This document shows, in pieces, positions 45,138-53,197 of a DNA stretch of 64,000 nucleotides. Numbering within the stretch: position 1 is the stretch's first letter; each line of letters opens with the position of its first letter. The notes under the pieces were generated by a model. That model was not told where the DNA came from and did no database searches. It saw nothing but the letters and a program-made list of their open reading frames with translations. The position numbers were made by a program, and so were the translations under genes. The DNA is taken from NCBI GenBank assembly GCA_015478655.1, contig JADMIJ010000007.1:1-64000 (forward strand). The letters are read 5' to 3'. The DNA comes from Acidimicrobiales bacterium (GTDB taxonomy: Bacteria > Actinomycetota > Acidimicrobiia > Acidimicrobiales > RAAP-2).

Positions 45138-45743
45138 TCAGGTGGGGGGAGACTGGGCCGGGCGGAAGGCGAAGGGCAGGTCGCCGATGCGCACCAATAC
45201 CGAGGCTACCGAACGCCCCAGCGGAGCCAGGGCGTCGTCGAGGCTGGCCGGGTTCTCGAGCAGGCTCTCATCGAGCTGGCAGGATCCCTCGTAGGAGACC
45301 TCGATGGCGCATTCGGGGCTGTCCCCGCTGTCATCGGGCAGGACCTGCTCGATGGTGGCAGACCCGCGGACCAGCGGTTCGTCCCCCAGCACCTCCAGCT
45401 TGTCCGGGAGCACCTCGATGAGGGGTGCCACCTCGGGGATGCCGGCAAGGCCCTGGACCCGGAAAGCGATCTCCACGAGCACTTCGGGGAGCTCGTCGGG
45501 CTCCTCGCCGATGGCCCAGCTCCGGTAGGCGGTCTGGCTCCATGTGGGCCAGTCCAGGCTGGTGTCGACCCGGATCCGCGCCGGGCGCTCCTCGCCCGGG
45601 AGGCTGTACGAAGTCTCGAAGCTCACGTCCCCCAGGAAGACATCCACTTGAAACCGCTCTTCGACGGCCTGACGCTGCAGCAGCGCGGCCTCGAACGCAT
45701 GGCGGTGCGAGCCGACGAGTTGGGTGAACACGTGGTCGAGCAT
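45138..45743 (-). CDS. Conserved hypothetical protein
   Basis: A soluble, acidic 201-residue protein I do not recognise. It starts MLDHVFTQLVGSHRHAFEAALLQR, then shows alternating strands (VDVFLGDVSFETSYSLPGE, RVDTSLDWPTWSQTAYRSW, VLVEIAFRVQGL, CAIEVSYEGSCQLDES) that suggest an all-beta or SRPBCC-like fold. There is no signal peptide or membrane segment. It is divergent from the GDPD gene over the second AGGCTACCGT promoter and convergent with the PfkB gene. The open frame extends to 46517, but that part only mirrors the GDPD gene. Confidence 0.65.
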   Translation of the reverse strand: MLDHVFTQLVGSHRHAFEAALLQRQAVEERFQVDVFLGDVSFETSYSLPGEERPARIRVDTSLDWPTWSQTAYRSWAIGEEPDELPEVLVEIAFRVQGLAGIPEVAPLIEVLPDKLEVLGDEPLVRGSATIEQVLPDDSGDSPECAIEVSYEGSCQLDESLLENPASLDDALAPLGRSVASVLVRIGDLPFAFRPAQSPPT

Positions 45744-45753
45744 GGCGGGGCAG

Positions 45754-45763
45754 AGGCTACCGT
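45754..45763. promoter_or_regulatory. Second AGGCTACCGT divergent -10 element
   Basis: TAGCCT (minus) lies 10 bases before ATG 45743; TACCGT (plus) lies 7 bases before ATG 45771. It has the same 10-mer and the same two-base overlap as 43954-43963. Confidence 0.6.
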
Positions 45764-45770
45764 TCTTCTC

Positions 45771-46661
45771 ATGCCCCCCTCCTCCGATCCGCCCAAGCGC
45801 TCGGCGTGGGTGGATCGCCGGGTCATCGCCTACGCCCACCAGGGAGGGGCCTGGGAAGCCCCGTCGTCTACGCTGCATGCCATCGGGGCCGCCGTCGGAG
45901 CCGGGGCCACCGGTATCGAGCTGGATGTCCACGCCACCGCGGACGGCCAGTTGGTGGTGTGCCACGACGCCACGGTGGACCGGACCACCAACGGGAGCGG
46001 CCTCATCGCCGACATGCCGTTCGACGCGCTGCGTACGCTCGACAACGCCTACTGGTGGGCGCCAGGGGCGGATACCACGCCCGGGCTCGAACCCGACGGC
46101 TATCCGTTCCGAGGGCGTGCCCCCGACGATCGTCGTTTTCGCATCGCCCTTCTCGAGGAGGTGCTCGAGGAGTATCCCGGGGTGGTGCTCAACCTGGACA
46201 TCAAACAGACTGCGCCGGTCGTCGCCCCCTATGAGCAGGCGCTGGCGGCCATGCTCCGCCGCTTCCGTCGGGTCGACGACGTGATCGTCGCCTCTTTCAT
46301 CGACTCGGCCACCGACGCCTTCTCCTCGTTCGCCCCGGAGATCCCGACCTCGGCCGGGACCGGGGCCGTGGCCGGTTTCTTCCAATCGGTGCGGGCAGGC
46401 GAGACGCCCGCTCCCCTGCGCCACGTTGCCCTGCAGGTGCCGGCCAGCTACGGCGACGTCACGCTGGTCGACCTGCCCTTCGTCGAGGTGGCCCACGAGC
46501 AGGGACTGGCCGTCCATGTCTGGACCGTGGAGGAGGAGGAGGAGATGGAACGGCTGTGCCGGCTCGGGGTGGACGGGATCATCACCGACCGGCCCTCCGC
46601 CTTGGTAGCAGTGCTCAACCGCCTCGGTTCCGCCTGGCGGGTGCCGAGCCGACCCCGGTGA
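45771..46661 (+). CDS. Glycerophosphodiester phosphodiesterase family protein
   Basis: A 296-residue GDPD-type TIM barrel, which hydrolyses glycerophosphodiesters to glycerol-3-phosphate and an alcohol. The metal-site block is IAYAHQGGAWEAPSST (usual form HRG..ENT) followed by IELDVHATADGQLVVCHDATVDRTT. Later LNLDIKQT and VHVWTVEEEEEMERL and GVDGIITDRP complete the fold. The first His is followed by Gln instead of Arg, a mild departure that leaves the catalytic acids in place. Probably cytosolic, as no signal peptide is visible. ATG 45771 fits the -10 spacing; the open frame upstream to 45648 is antisense to the neighbour. Confidence 0.87.
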   Translation: MPPSSDPPKRSAWVDRRVIAYAHQGGAWEAPSSTLHAIGAAVGAGATGIELDVHATADGQLVVCHDATVDRTTNGSGLIADMPFDALRTLDNAYWWAPGADTTPGLEPDGYPFRGRAPDDRRFRIALLEEVLEEYPGVVLNLDIKQTAPVVAPYEQALAAMLRRFRRVDDVIVASFIDSATDAFSSFAPEIPTSAGTGAVAGFFQSVRAGETPAPLRHVALQVPASYGDVTLVDLPFVEVAHEQGLAVHVWTVEEEEEMERLCRLGVDGIITDRPSALVAVLNRLGSAWRVPSRPR

Positions 46662-46828
46662 GGGACCCGGTCCTCACCAAGCCTGGCTCCGTGCGACGAT
46701 GGCGGCGGGTGCCAGGACGGGAACGGGTTGGTCGGCGAGCAGCCGACGCGGTGCAGAACCGATTGGCTCTGTCGGCTCAGGTGTGGACCGATGGGCGGGC
46801 GGCGGGACGGACGACAGACCCCAGAGGG

Positions 46829-46912
46829 TCAGCCTCGCCCGCAGTTGGGCTTCTTGCCGTGGTTGGCCTTCTTCTTGGCCCGGAGCTTGCGCTTGTTGGT
46901 TCGTTTCGACAC
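46829..46912 (-). CDS. Small basic ribosomal protein, bL37-like (27 residues)
   Basis: A mini-gene on the minus strand, too short for most gene finders. GTG 46912 opens a 27-codon frame (SKRTNKRK, then KKKANHGKKPN and CGRG) ending in TGA 46831-46829. Mycobacterial bL37, a 50S protein of about 24 residues, has the same composition and an NHGKRPN ending, so this is very likely its counterpart. It would bind 23S rRNA in the large subunit. TACCAT at 46922-46927 ends 9 bases before the GTG and is a good -10 box. It sits between the GDPD and DUF192 genes on the opposite strand. Confidence 0.75.
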   Translation of the reverse strand: MSKRTNKRKLRAKKKANHGKKPNCGRG

Positions 46913-46921
46913 AGTCCGGAG

Positions 46922-46927
46922 ATGGTA
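46922..46927 (-). promoter_or_regulatory. Candidate -10 box (TACCAT) of the bL37-like gene
   Basis: TACCAT on the minus strand, 9 bases before GTG 46912, with no ribosome site between. The spacing implies an mRNA leader of only a few bases. Confidence 0.5.
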
Positions 46928-46965
46928 GTCGTTCCGGCGCCCGGGCATTCACCGGGGGTGGGCCG

Positions 46966-47295
46966 ATGACCTGGCTGCTGCGGGACGGGGACGTGTTGGC
47001 CGCGGCCGATGTGGCGGCCGGTGTGGCCGGGCGGACCCGGGGCCTCATGGGCCAGTCCGCCTACGAGGGCGCCATGGTGCTGCCCCGGACCCGGTCGGTC
47101 CACACCTTCGGCATGCGGTTCGCCGTCGACGTGGCCATCTGCGACAAGGACATGGTGGTGGTGGGGGTGACCAGGCTCCGACCGTGGCGGATCAGCGTTC
47201 CCCGCCGGGGAGGACGCTCGGTGGTCGAGGCCCAGGCCGGTGCGTTCGAGCGCTGGGGGCTGAAGGTGGGCGACAAGTTGGAGCTCCGGGGGTGA
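46966..47295 (+). CDS. DUF192 family protein
   Basis: A 109-residue protein of the DUF192 family (beta-rich, function unsettled). Conserved parts are GRTRGLMGQ, the MRFAVDVAICDKDMVVV core and GAFERWGLKVGDKLEL at the end. Many DUF192 proteins are exported, but here no signal peptide is seen. ATG 46966 follows a GGGGGTGGG stretch. Its stop overlaps the rsmI start as GTGA, so it is cotranslated with rsmI. Confidence 0.82.
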   Translation: MTWLLRDGDVLAAADVAAGVAGRTRGLMGQSAYEGAMVLPRTRSVHTFGMRFAVDVAICDKDMVVVGVTRLRPWRISVPRRGGRSVVEAQAGAFERWGLKVGDKLELRG

Positions 47296-48377
47296 CAGGT
47301 GCCATCGGAGGCCAGGGGGCTGACCCGGAGCCCGGCCCCGAGCCCGACCCGGACGTCCTCGAGGAATTCGAGCTCTGGGGAGGCCCGGACGTCGATCCGG
47401 ACCCGTCGGACGCGGGCGACGAGCCGCGCCGGGTCCCGTCGGGACCCTCCCCGGAGGAGGGGGCTGCTCTCGTGGGGTACGTGGTGCTGGTCGGTACCCC
47501 GATCGGCAACCTGGGTGACCTCTCGCCTCGGGCCGTGCAGGCCCTCGAGGGATCTGACGTCATCTACTGCGAGGACACCAGGCACTCGCGGAAGCTGCTG
47601 ACCCACGCCGGTGTCACCGGTGTGCCGCTGCGATCGCTCCACGAGCACAACGAGGATGAGCAGATCGACCAGGTGCTGCGGGCCGTGGACGAAGGACGCG
47701 TCGTGGCCGTCGTCAGCGACGCCGGGATGCCCGGCATCTCCGATCCCGGCTCCCGCCTGGTGGCCGCGGTGGTCGGGTCCGGCGTCACCGTCACCGTGGT
47801 GCCGGGGCCGTCGGCGGTCCTGGCCGCACTGGTCACCAGCGGACTGCCCACCGAACGTTTCTGCTTCGAGGGGTTCCTGCCCCGTTCGGGCCGGGACCGT
47901 CGGGAGCGCCTCGAGTCATTGGCCGGCGAGACCCGGACCGCCGTTCTCTTCGAGGCGCCGGGCCGGGTTGCCGGCACCCTGAGGGAGCTGGCCGCCGCGT
48001 GCGGAGGTGACCGGCACGTGTCGGTCGCACGCGAGCTGACCAAGTTGCACGAGGAGATCTGGAGGGGATCGCTCTCCGATTCCGTCGCCTGGGCCACCGC
48101 CGTGCCGGTGCGGGGGGAGGTGGTGGTGGTGCTCGCCGGGGCAGCGCCGAAGGATGAGCCCGTCGTCGGCGACGATGTCCTGACCGCCGAGCTGGCCCGC
48201 CGGCTGTCGGCGGGGGAGCGGACCCGGGGAGTGGTCGACGACATCGCCGCCGGGCACGGGGTCCCCCGCCGTAGGGTCTACGAGCTGGCGCTGGCCTGGC
48301 AGGCCACCGGGCCACCCGGCGCCGGTGCGGCGCCAGGCCCAACGGGGCCGGACCCCGCAACGCCTTCGTTGGAATGA
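47292..48377 (+). CDS. rsmI: 16S rRNA 2'-O-methyltransferase RsmI
   Basis: The enzyme methylates the ribose of C1402 in 16S rRNA using SAM. The tetrapyrrole-methylase-like fold shows VGTPIGNLGDLSPRAVQAL, CEDTRHSRKLL, VSDAGMPGISDPG and VPGPSAVLAALV. The core begins at about residue 62, so with GTG 47292 (GTGA overlap with DUF192) the protein carries a ~60-residue Pro/Asp/Glu-rich extension that other RsmI proteins lack. A GTG near 47472 would give the usual length. Total is 361 residues with the long start. The C-terminal tail is Pro/Gly-rich. Confidence 0.93.
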   Translation: MTGAIGGQGADPEPGPEPDPDVLEEFELWGGPDVDPDPSDAGDEPRRVPSGPSPEEGAALVGYVVLVGTPIGNLGDLSPRAVQALEGSDVIYCEDTRHSRKLLTHAGVTGVPLRSLHEHNEDEQIDQVLRAVDEGRVVAVVSDAGMPGISDPGSRLVAAVVGSGVTVTVVPGPSAVLAALVTSGLPTERFCFEGFLPRSGRDRRERLESLAGETRTAVLFEAPGRVAGTLRELAAACGGDRHVSVARELTKLHEEIWRGSLSDSVAWATAVPVRGEVVVVLAGAAPKDEPVVGDDVLTAELARRLSAGERTRGVVDDIAAGHGVPRRRVYELALAWQATGPPGAGAAPGPTGPDPATPSLE

Positions 48378-48494
48378 CACAACCACGAGCGGCGTTGGAT
48401 GTTGCGCAGAAGGAGTGTCGGGGCGGGGGGTGTGCAGGACCCGCAGCCAGCCCTTGTTCGGGAAGAACGCACGCGGAGCAAGGGAGAGGACAAC

Positions 48495-49037
48495 ATGTTC
48501 GGACACAACCGGAGAGACGAGAGCCAGGCACCGGGAATCGCTCCCGACGACATTCCCGAAGGATTCGACCGGGCTGCGTTTGCCGCCGGCTGCTTTTGGG
48601 GGGTTGAGGAGTTCTTCCGGGCCATCCCTGGCGTGGCGGACGCCATCTCCGGCTACGAAGGTGGCTTCGTCGACCACCCGACCTATGAGCAGGTGTGCAC
48701 GGGAAGCACCGGCCATGCCGAAGCGGTGCTGGTGACCTTCGACCCCAGTCGAGTCTCGTTCGGGGCGCTGCTGGAGGAGTTCTGGCGCCACCACGACCCG
48801 ACCACGCTCAATCGGCAGGGCCCCGACCGGGGTACCCAGTACCGGTCGGCGGTGTTCACCCACGACGATGCGCAGGAGAAGGCGGCTCGGGCCTCCCTGG
48901 ACGAGTACCAGGCCAGGTTCAAGCGTCCGATCGTCACCGAGGTCACCCCGGCCACCACATTCTGGCCGGCCGAGGAGTACCACCAGCGGTTCACGGAGCG
49001 CACCGGCCGGGGCGGCTGCCACGTCGCCAACTGGTGA
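48495..49037 (+). CDS. msrA: Peptide methionine-(S)-sulfoxide reductase MsrA
   Basis: A 180-residue MsrA that repairs oxidised methionine. The catalytic motif is GCFWG with Cys33, followed by GYEGGFVDHPTYEQVCTGSTGHAEAV and the DRGTQYRSA block. It ends RGGCHVANW; the late Cys may act in resolving the sulfenic acid. A GGGAGAGG ribosome site precedes ATG 48495; the frame is open to 48399 without similarity. Confidence 0.95.
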   Translation: MFGHNRRDESQAPGIAPDDIPEGFDRAAFAAGCFWGVEEFFRAIPGVADAISGYEGGFVDHPTYEQVCTGSTGHAEAVLVTFDPSRVSFGALLEEFWRHHDPTTLNRQGPDRGTQYRSAVFTHDDAQEKAARASLDEYQARFKRPIVTEVTPATTFWPAEEYHQRFTERTGRGGCHVANW

Positions 49038-49063
49038 TGCTCCCATCGGGTGGGGGTGGATCG

Positions 49064-49501
49064 CTAGCGCAGCTCGCTGAGGGCGCGGCGCACGTAGGGC
49101 CTCAACGGCAGCTCCCACGCCTCCTGGATCGGGACCCACCGGGCGACGTCGGAGGAACCGTCCACCTCGTCACGGAGGGCTCCGGAAAAGGAACGGATGT
49201 CGTAGATGATCCGGATGGTGTGCAGATCGGCCCCGTCGGGCAGCTCGAAGACGTCGGACAGCACTCCCCGGAGATCGCCGACGTCGACCTCCAGCCCGGT
49301 CTCCTCGCTGAACTCGCGCCGGAGTCCGGAGGCCGGATCCTCGCCGTGGTCGAGGCCGCCACCGGGGAGGAACCACTGACCCGCCACGGTCAGATAGGGC
49401 GCCGCCCGCACCAGCAACACCCGGTCCTCGGAGTCCTCGCACAGCCCGTAGACCGCCACCCGCTGCCGACGAGGCCCGGAGGCCGGATGGGTCGCCGCCA
49501 C
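49064..49501 (-). CDS. Nudix hydrolase
   Basis: A 145-residue Nudix domain protein. The Nudix box is GGGLDHGEDPASGLRREFSEETG (47-69 approximately), with the REFSEE acids that bind Mg2+. The opening RVAVYGLCEDSEDRVLLVRA strand fits NTP or nucleoside-diphosphate-X hydrolases. Substrate unknown. It converges on msrA, 26 bases apart, and is divergent from metG. Start is GTG; a TAGG directly before it is not a convincing promoter or ribosome site. Confidence 0.85.
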   Translation of the reverse strand: MAATHPASGPRRQRVAVYGLCEDSEDRVLLVRAAPYLTVAGQWFLPGGGLDHGEDPASGLRREFSEETGLEVDVGDLRGVLSDVFELPDGADLHTIRIIYDIRSFSGALRDEVDGSSDVARWVPIQEAWELPLRPYVRRALSELR

Positions 49502-49684
49502 CTACCGCCGCGTCCCGGGGGCCGGGCGAGGGCCTGACGGTGGGCACCGAACCCATGGCGTCGTCGGTGGCAACGGGCGGACCATGGGCGGCAAGCATAC
49601 GGTCGACCTCTCCGCGCCGACGAGCCGGTGATTCGCGTTCCGGTATGCCGGTCGCGTCGGCTCCGGTCGGTACGCTACCGGGCA

Positions 49685-51196
49685 GTGTCCCGCTACTACA
49701 TCACCACACCCATCTACTACGTGAAGGACGCGCCCCACGTGGGCCACGCCTATACGACGGTCAATGCCGACGCCCTGGCCCGCTGGCATCGGCTCATCGG
49801 CGACGACGTCTTCTTCCTGACGGGAACCGACGAGCACGGCCAGAAGGTGGCGCGGGCCGCCGAGGAGGAGGGGCTCAGCCCCACCGAGTGGACCGACCGG
49901 CTGGCCCCCCGCTTCGCCTCCGCCTGGGAGGACCTCGCCATCGCCAACGACGACTTCATCCGCACCACCGAGCCGCGGCACCGGGAAGCCGTCCAGCGGT
50001 TCCTCGGCCGCATCTACGACAACGGCCACATCTTCAAGGACACCTACCGTGGCCTCTACTGCGTGTCCTGCGAGCAGTACTACGCCCCTGACGAGCTGGT
50101 GGACGGCGATCGGTGCCCGATCCACCACACCCCCGTGGAGCAGCTCGAGGAGGAGAACTACTTCTTCCGGCTCAGCGCCTTCCAGCAGCCCCTCATCGAC
50201 TGGTACGAGGCCAACCCGGCGGCGGTGGCGCCAGATTCGAAGCGCAATGAGGCGCTGAGCTTCATCCGGGGTGGCCTCCGGGACATCTCGATCACCCGGA
50301 CCTCGATCGACTGGGGCGTCCGGGTCCCCTGGGATGAGAAGCACGTCTTCTACGTCTGGTACGACGCCCTCGTCAACTACCTTACGGCCATCGGCTACGG
50401 CGACGACGAGGAGCGGTTCGAGGCATGGTGGCCGGCTGTCCACCACCTCATCGGCAAGGAGATCCTCCGCTTCCACTGCGTGTGGTGGCCGGCCATGTGC
50501 ATGGCCGCCGGCATCGACCCGCCCGCGCACGTGCAGGTGCACGGCTGGCTGCTGCTGGGCGGCGAGAAGATGTCCAATTCGAGCGTCAACCAGATCACGC
50601 CGGGCGACCTCATCGCGGAGTACGGCGTGGACCCGGTCCGCTATCACCTTCTGCGCGACATCCCGCTGGGCAGCGACGGAGAGTTCTCGGCCGAGGGCAT
50701 CGCCGGCCGGTACAACACCGACCTGGCCAACAACCTGGGCAATCTCCTGTCGCGGGTGGCGACGGTGGTGGGATCCAAATGCGGCGGCCTGGGGCCGGCT
50801 CCGTCCGGAGACAGCAGGCTGGCCGGGGTGGCGTCGACCGTGCTGGCCGAGGCCTCCGAGGCGTGGAGCGCCGGTCAGCCCAACCTGGCGCTGGAGGCCA
50901 CCTGGCAGCTCATCCGGGAGACCAACGCCGAGCTGGAAGTGGCCGAGCCGTGGAAGGCCGAGCCCGGTCCTGAGGTGGATGCCGTGCTGGGAAGCGCGCT
51001 CGAGATGCTGCGCATCCTGTCGATCCTGTTGGTACCGGCCATGCCGGCCACCGCGGAGGAGGTCTGGAGGCGGATCGGGCTCGAGGGGTCTCCGGGCGAG
51101 CAGCGCCTCCCCGACGCGGCCGCCTGGGGCGGGTATCCCGCCGGCCGCAAGGTCGAGAAGGCCCCGCCCCTCTTCCCCCGGCGCAGGACCCCGTAG
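49685..51196 (+). CDS. metG: Methionine--tRNA ligase
   Basis: A 503-residue class I synthetase that charges tRNA-Met. The HIGH motif appears as HVGH (18-21), the zinc-binding region as YCVSCEQYYAPDE and CPIH, and the KMSKS loop as KMSNS, a conservative but uncommon change in which the second Lys is Asn. The length matches short MetG forms without the C-terminal dimerisation domain. GTG 49685 begins MSRYYITTPIYYV-type sequence; TACGCT at 49671-49676 ends 8 bases before it. The upstream open frame to 49628 has no similarity. Confidence 0.95.
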   Translation: MSRYYITTPIYYVKDAPHVGHAYTTVNADALARWHRLIGDDVFFLTGTDEHGQKVARAAEEEGLSPTEWTDRLAPRFASAWEDLAIANDDFIRTTEPRHREAVQRFLGRIYDNGHIFKDTYRGLYCVSCEQYYAPDELVDGDRCPIHHTPVEQLEEENYFFRLSAFQQPLIDWYEANPAAVAPDSKRNEALSFIRGGLRDISITRTSIDWGVRVPWDEKHVFYVWYDALVNYLTAIGYGDDEERFEAWWPAVHHLIGKEILRFHCVWWPAMCMAAGIDPPAHVQVHGWLLLGGEKMSNSSVNQITPGDLIAEYGVDPVRYHLLRDIPLGSDGEFSAEGIAGRYNTDLANNLGNLLSRVATVVGSKCGGLGPAPSGDSRLAGVASTVLAEASEAWSAGQPNLALEATWQLIRETNAELEVAEPWKAEPGPEVDAVLGSALEMLRILSILLVPAMPATAEEVWRRIGLEGSPGEQRLPDAAAWGGYPAGRKVEKAPPLFPRRRTP

Positions 51197-51210
51197 CTGG
51201 AGATGTCCAG

Positions 51211-52107
51211 GTGAGCGACGCGGTGATCGAGTGGTTCGACTCCCACTGCCACCTGCAGGCAGAGTTCTCGGAGTCCGCCGGGGGTGCCGAGCCCGGACCG
51301 CACGCCACCCGCCTGGCCGCCGTCATGGCCCGGGCCTCGGAAGCGGGGGTGACCCGGATGGTCTGCGTCGGTACGGGGGCCCGCTCGTCGAATGAGGCAG
51401 TGCGCCTGGTCCGGGCCATGAGGCAGCCCGGCTCGACGGCGATCGCCGAGGGGGTCGAGCTGTGGGCCACGGTGGGCCTTCATCCCCACGACGCCGTGGA
51501 CGGGGTCGACTCGCTCGACGGGCTGCTGGCGTCGGAGCTGGAGGAGGGCGGGGAGACGAGGGCCAACGAGGGGGGCACGGCCGAGGACGGGGCACGACCG
51601 GTCGTGGTGGCGATCGGCGAGTGCGGTCTCGACTACCACTACGACCACTCGCCCCGGCCCGTGCAGAGGGAGGCGTTCGCCCTCCAGGTCGAACTGGCCC
51701 ATCGCCACGGCTTGGCCCTGGTTATCCACACCCGGGAGGCGTGGGACGACACCTTCGACATCCTCGCCGCCGGTGGGGTGCCCGAGCGGACGGTCGTCCA
51801 CTGCTTCACGGGGGGTCCGGATGAAGCCCGCCGGTGCCTCGACCTCGGAGCCTCGATCTCGTTCAGCGGGGTGGTCACCTTCAAGAACGCCACCGATGTC
51901 CGCGAGGCCGCCGTCCTTTGCCCCATAGACCGCCTGCTGGTGGAGACCGACACCCCGTTCCTGACACCCGTCCCGCACCGGGGAACCCTCAACGAACCAT
52001 CGAGGGTTCCGCTGATCGGCGCAGCAATTGCCCTGGTCAAGGGGATTGAGACCTCGAAGTTGGCGGAGGTTTCGACCCGCAACGCCCTGGTCATGTTCGC
52101 CCTCTGA
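51211..52107 (+). CDS. tatD: TatD-family metal-dependent hydrolase (nuclease)
   Basis: A 298-residue TIM-barrel hydrolase, in other bacteria a 3'-5' DNA/RNA exonuclease. Metal-site blocks are DSHCHLQ, ATVGLHPHDA, GECGLDYHYDHSP, VIHTREAWDDTF, VHCFTGG and VETDTPFLTPVPHRG. A Glu/Gly/Ala-rich insertion at about 108-125 interrupts the usual loop. GTG start with a TGGAG-type site; 14 bases after metG, so probably the same transcript. metG-tatD-(rlpA-like)-rsmA-ispE order is typical of many Gram-positive bacteria. Confidence 0.92.
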   Translation: MSDAVIEWFDSHCHLQAEFSESAGGAEPGPHATRLAAVMARASEAGVTRMVCVGTGARSSNEAVRLVRAMRQPGSTAIAEGVELWATVGLHPHDAVDGVDSLDGLLASELEEGGETRANEGGTAEDGARPVVVAIGECGLDYHYDHSPRPVQREAFALQVELAHRHGLALVIHTREAWDDTFDILAAGGVPERTVVHCFTGGPDEARRCLDLGASISFSGVVTFKNATDVREAAVLCPIDRLLVETDTPFLTPVPHRGTLNEPSRVPLIGAAIALVKGIETSKLAEVSTRNALVMFAL

Positions 52108-52177
52108 GGTCGTTCACGTCCGCTTGTGAATTCGGGCACGACCGCTGCCCATCGGGGGGAGCGGCGGCTGGTCGGGT

Positions 52178-52207
52178 TTGATTGTCGGGGGACAACCTGT
52201 CTAACCT
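52178..52207 (+). promoter_or_regulatory. Candidate promoter TTGATT-18-TAACCT for the RlpA-like gene
   Basis: A -35-like TTGATT (52178-52183) and TAACCT (52202-52207) are separated by 18 bases. Transcription would begin about 52213, just ahead of the hairpin at 52216, giving a ~200-base structured leader before the coding region. Confidence 0.4.
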
Positions 52208-52215
52208 CTGGGCGT

Positions 52216-52242
52216 CGGCCGCTTATCAAGCGGTCGTTTTCT
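52216..52242 (+). terminator. Intrinsic terminator after tatD
   Basis: A nine-pair stem CGGCCGCTT / AAGCGGTCG with loop ATC (one G-T pair) is followed by TTTTCT. It lies 109 bases after the tatD stop and is the clearest rho-independent terminator in the window. If the promoter just upstream is real, the same hairpin caps the RlpA-like mRNA. Confidence 0.6.
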
Positions 52243-52419
52243 ATTGCAGCGCACGTCGTTCGTGTTGCAACGCAGGAGACCGGTGGGCGGTCGTCGGACG
52301 CCCGCCGGGGGGTCGGCTTGGAGGAGCCGGCCCACCCGTCCTCTCGGGGGCGGAGGTGTGCTCTGTGGGCCTGGTCCCGGAGGGCGCAGCCCCAGCAGTC
52401 CCATAAGGAGAGTGGAGTC

Positions 52420-53070
52420 CTGAGGACCAAAATCCAACGGGGGAGCCGGCCCGGCGCCGCGCTGCTCCTGTGTGGAGCGCTACTGATCGTGCCGCTCCTG
52501 CTGATCCAGAACGACTCGAGCGCCTCGGCGTCACAGGCCGAACGCAGAACTGCGAACCCCCGGCCACCGAGCGGTGGGCTACCTCCGTGGAAACTCGCCT
52601 CGGAGACACGGGCTCGGTCGGCGTCCGGAGCGGCCGCAACCACCACGGGCCAAACGGCAACTGCGGCGACGATGACGGCGCCGGCGACCACCTTGGCGAC
52701 CGCCCCCCCGTCCGGCTCCCCGGCGCAGGAGATCGCACAGCGGGTGGTGACCACCCCGACCACGACCCCGGTGACGGCACCCCCGACCACCACGACCACC
52801 ACACACCTTCCGGCGGCAACGGCACCGGCCGGCCCGGTCCACTACGGACAGGTCACCTACTACGACCATCCCGCCGGTCGCTGCGCCAGCCCATTCCTGC
52901 CTTTCGGCACGGTGGTCCAGGTGACCAACCCGGCCAACGGCGCGTCGGCGAGTTGCGTGGTCGATGACCGCGAGGCGGACACTGCTCGCTCCATCGACCT
53001 GGCCACGTCCACCTTCGCAGAGCTCGCCCCCCTGTCCCAGGGTGTCATCGATGCCCAGTTGAGTTGGTGA
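52420..53070 (+). CDS. Secreted or membrane-anchored RlpA-like double-psi barrel protein
   Basis: About 216 residues: a basic start, one hydrophobic helix (AALLLCGALLIVPLLLI) that is a signal peptide or anchor, a ~100-residue Ala/Thr/Pro-rich wall-spanning linker, and a C-terminal RlpA-like domain with GQVTYYDHPAGRCAS, PFGTVVQVTN, SCVVDDRE and LSQGVIDAQLSW. RlpA-type domains act on peptidoglycan. The start is unclear: no ATG, GTG or TTG lies directly before the signal. CTG 52420 is 9 bases after an AAGGAG site and gives a proper signal peptide, so I propose it; TTG 52317 would be the nearest ordinary start. Confidence 0.7.
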   Translation: MRTKIQRGSRPGAALLLCGALLIVPLLLIQNDSSASASQAERRTANPRPPSGGLPPWKLASETRARSASGAAATTTGQTATAATMTAPATTLATAPPSGSPAQEIAQRVVTTPTTTPVTAPPTTTTTTHLPAATAPAGPVHYGQVTYYDHPAGRCASPFLPFGTVVQVTNPANGASASCVVDDREADTARSIDLATSTFAELAPLSQGVIDAQLSW

Positions 53071-53185
53071 GCGGCGGGCTCGCCGGGTCACCAGGCCACC
53101 GCGTACTGGCCGGTTCGAAACGACACTGACAGCGGGGTGGTGTTGCGCTGCCGGGAGCGCGTCGTCACCGGCCCTCGCGGCAAGA

Positions 53186-53191
53186 TAGGTT
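53186..53191 (+). promoter_or_regulatory. Candidate -10 box (TAGGTT) of the FkbM gene
   Basis: TAGGTT ends 6 bases before GTG 53198. It supports 53198 as the real start and therefore the idea that the two frames form one gene. Confidence 0.45.
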
Positions 53192-53197
53192 TTCGCA

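Noticed and set aside
52244-52419. Possible c-di-AMP (ydaO-type) riboswitch before the RlpA-like gene
   Set aside because: The leader is GC-rich and foldable, but the consensus sequence blocks are not visible to me.
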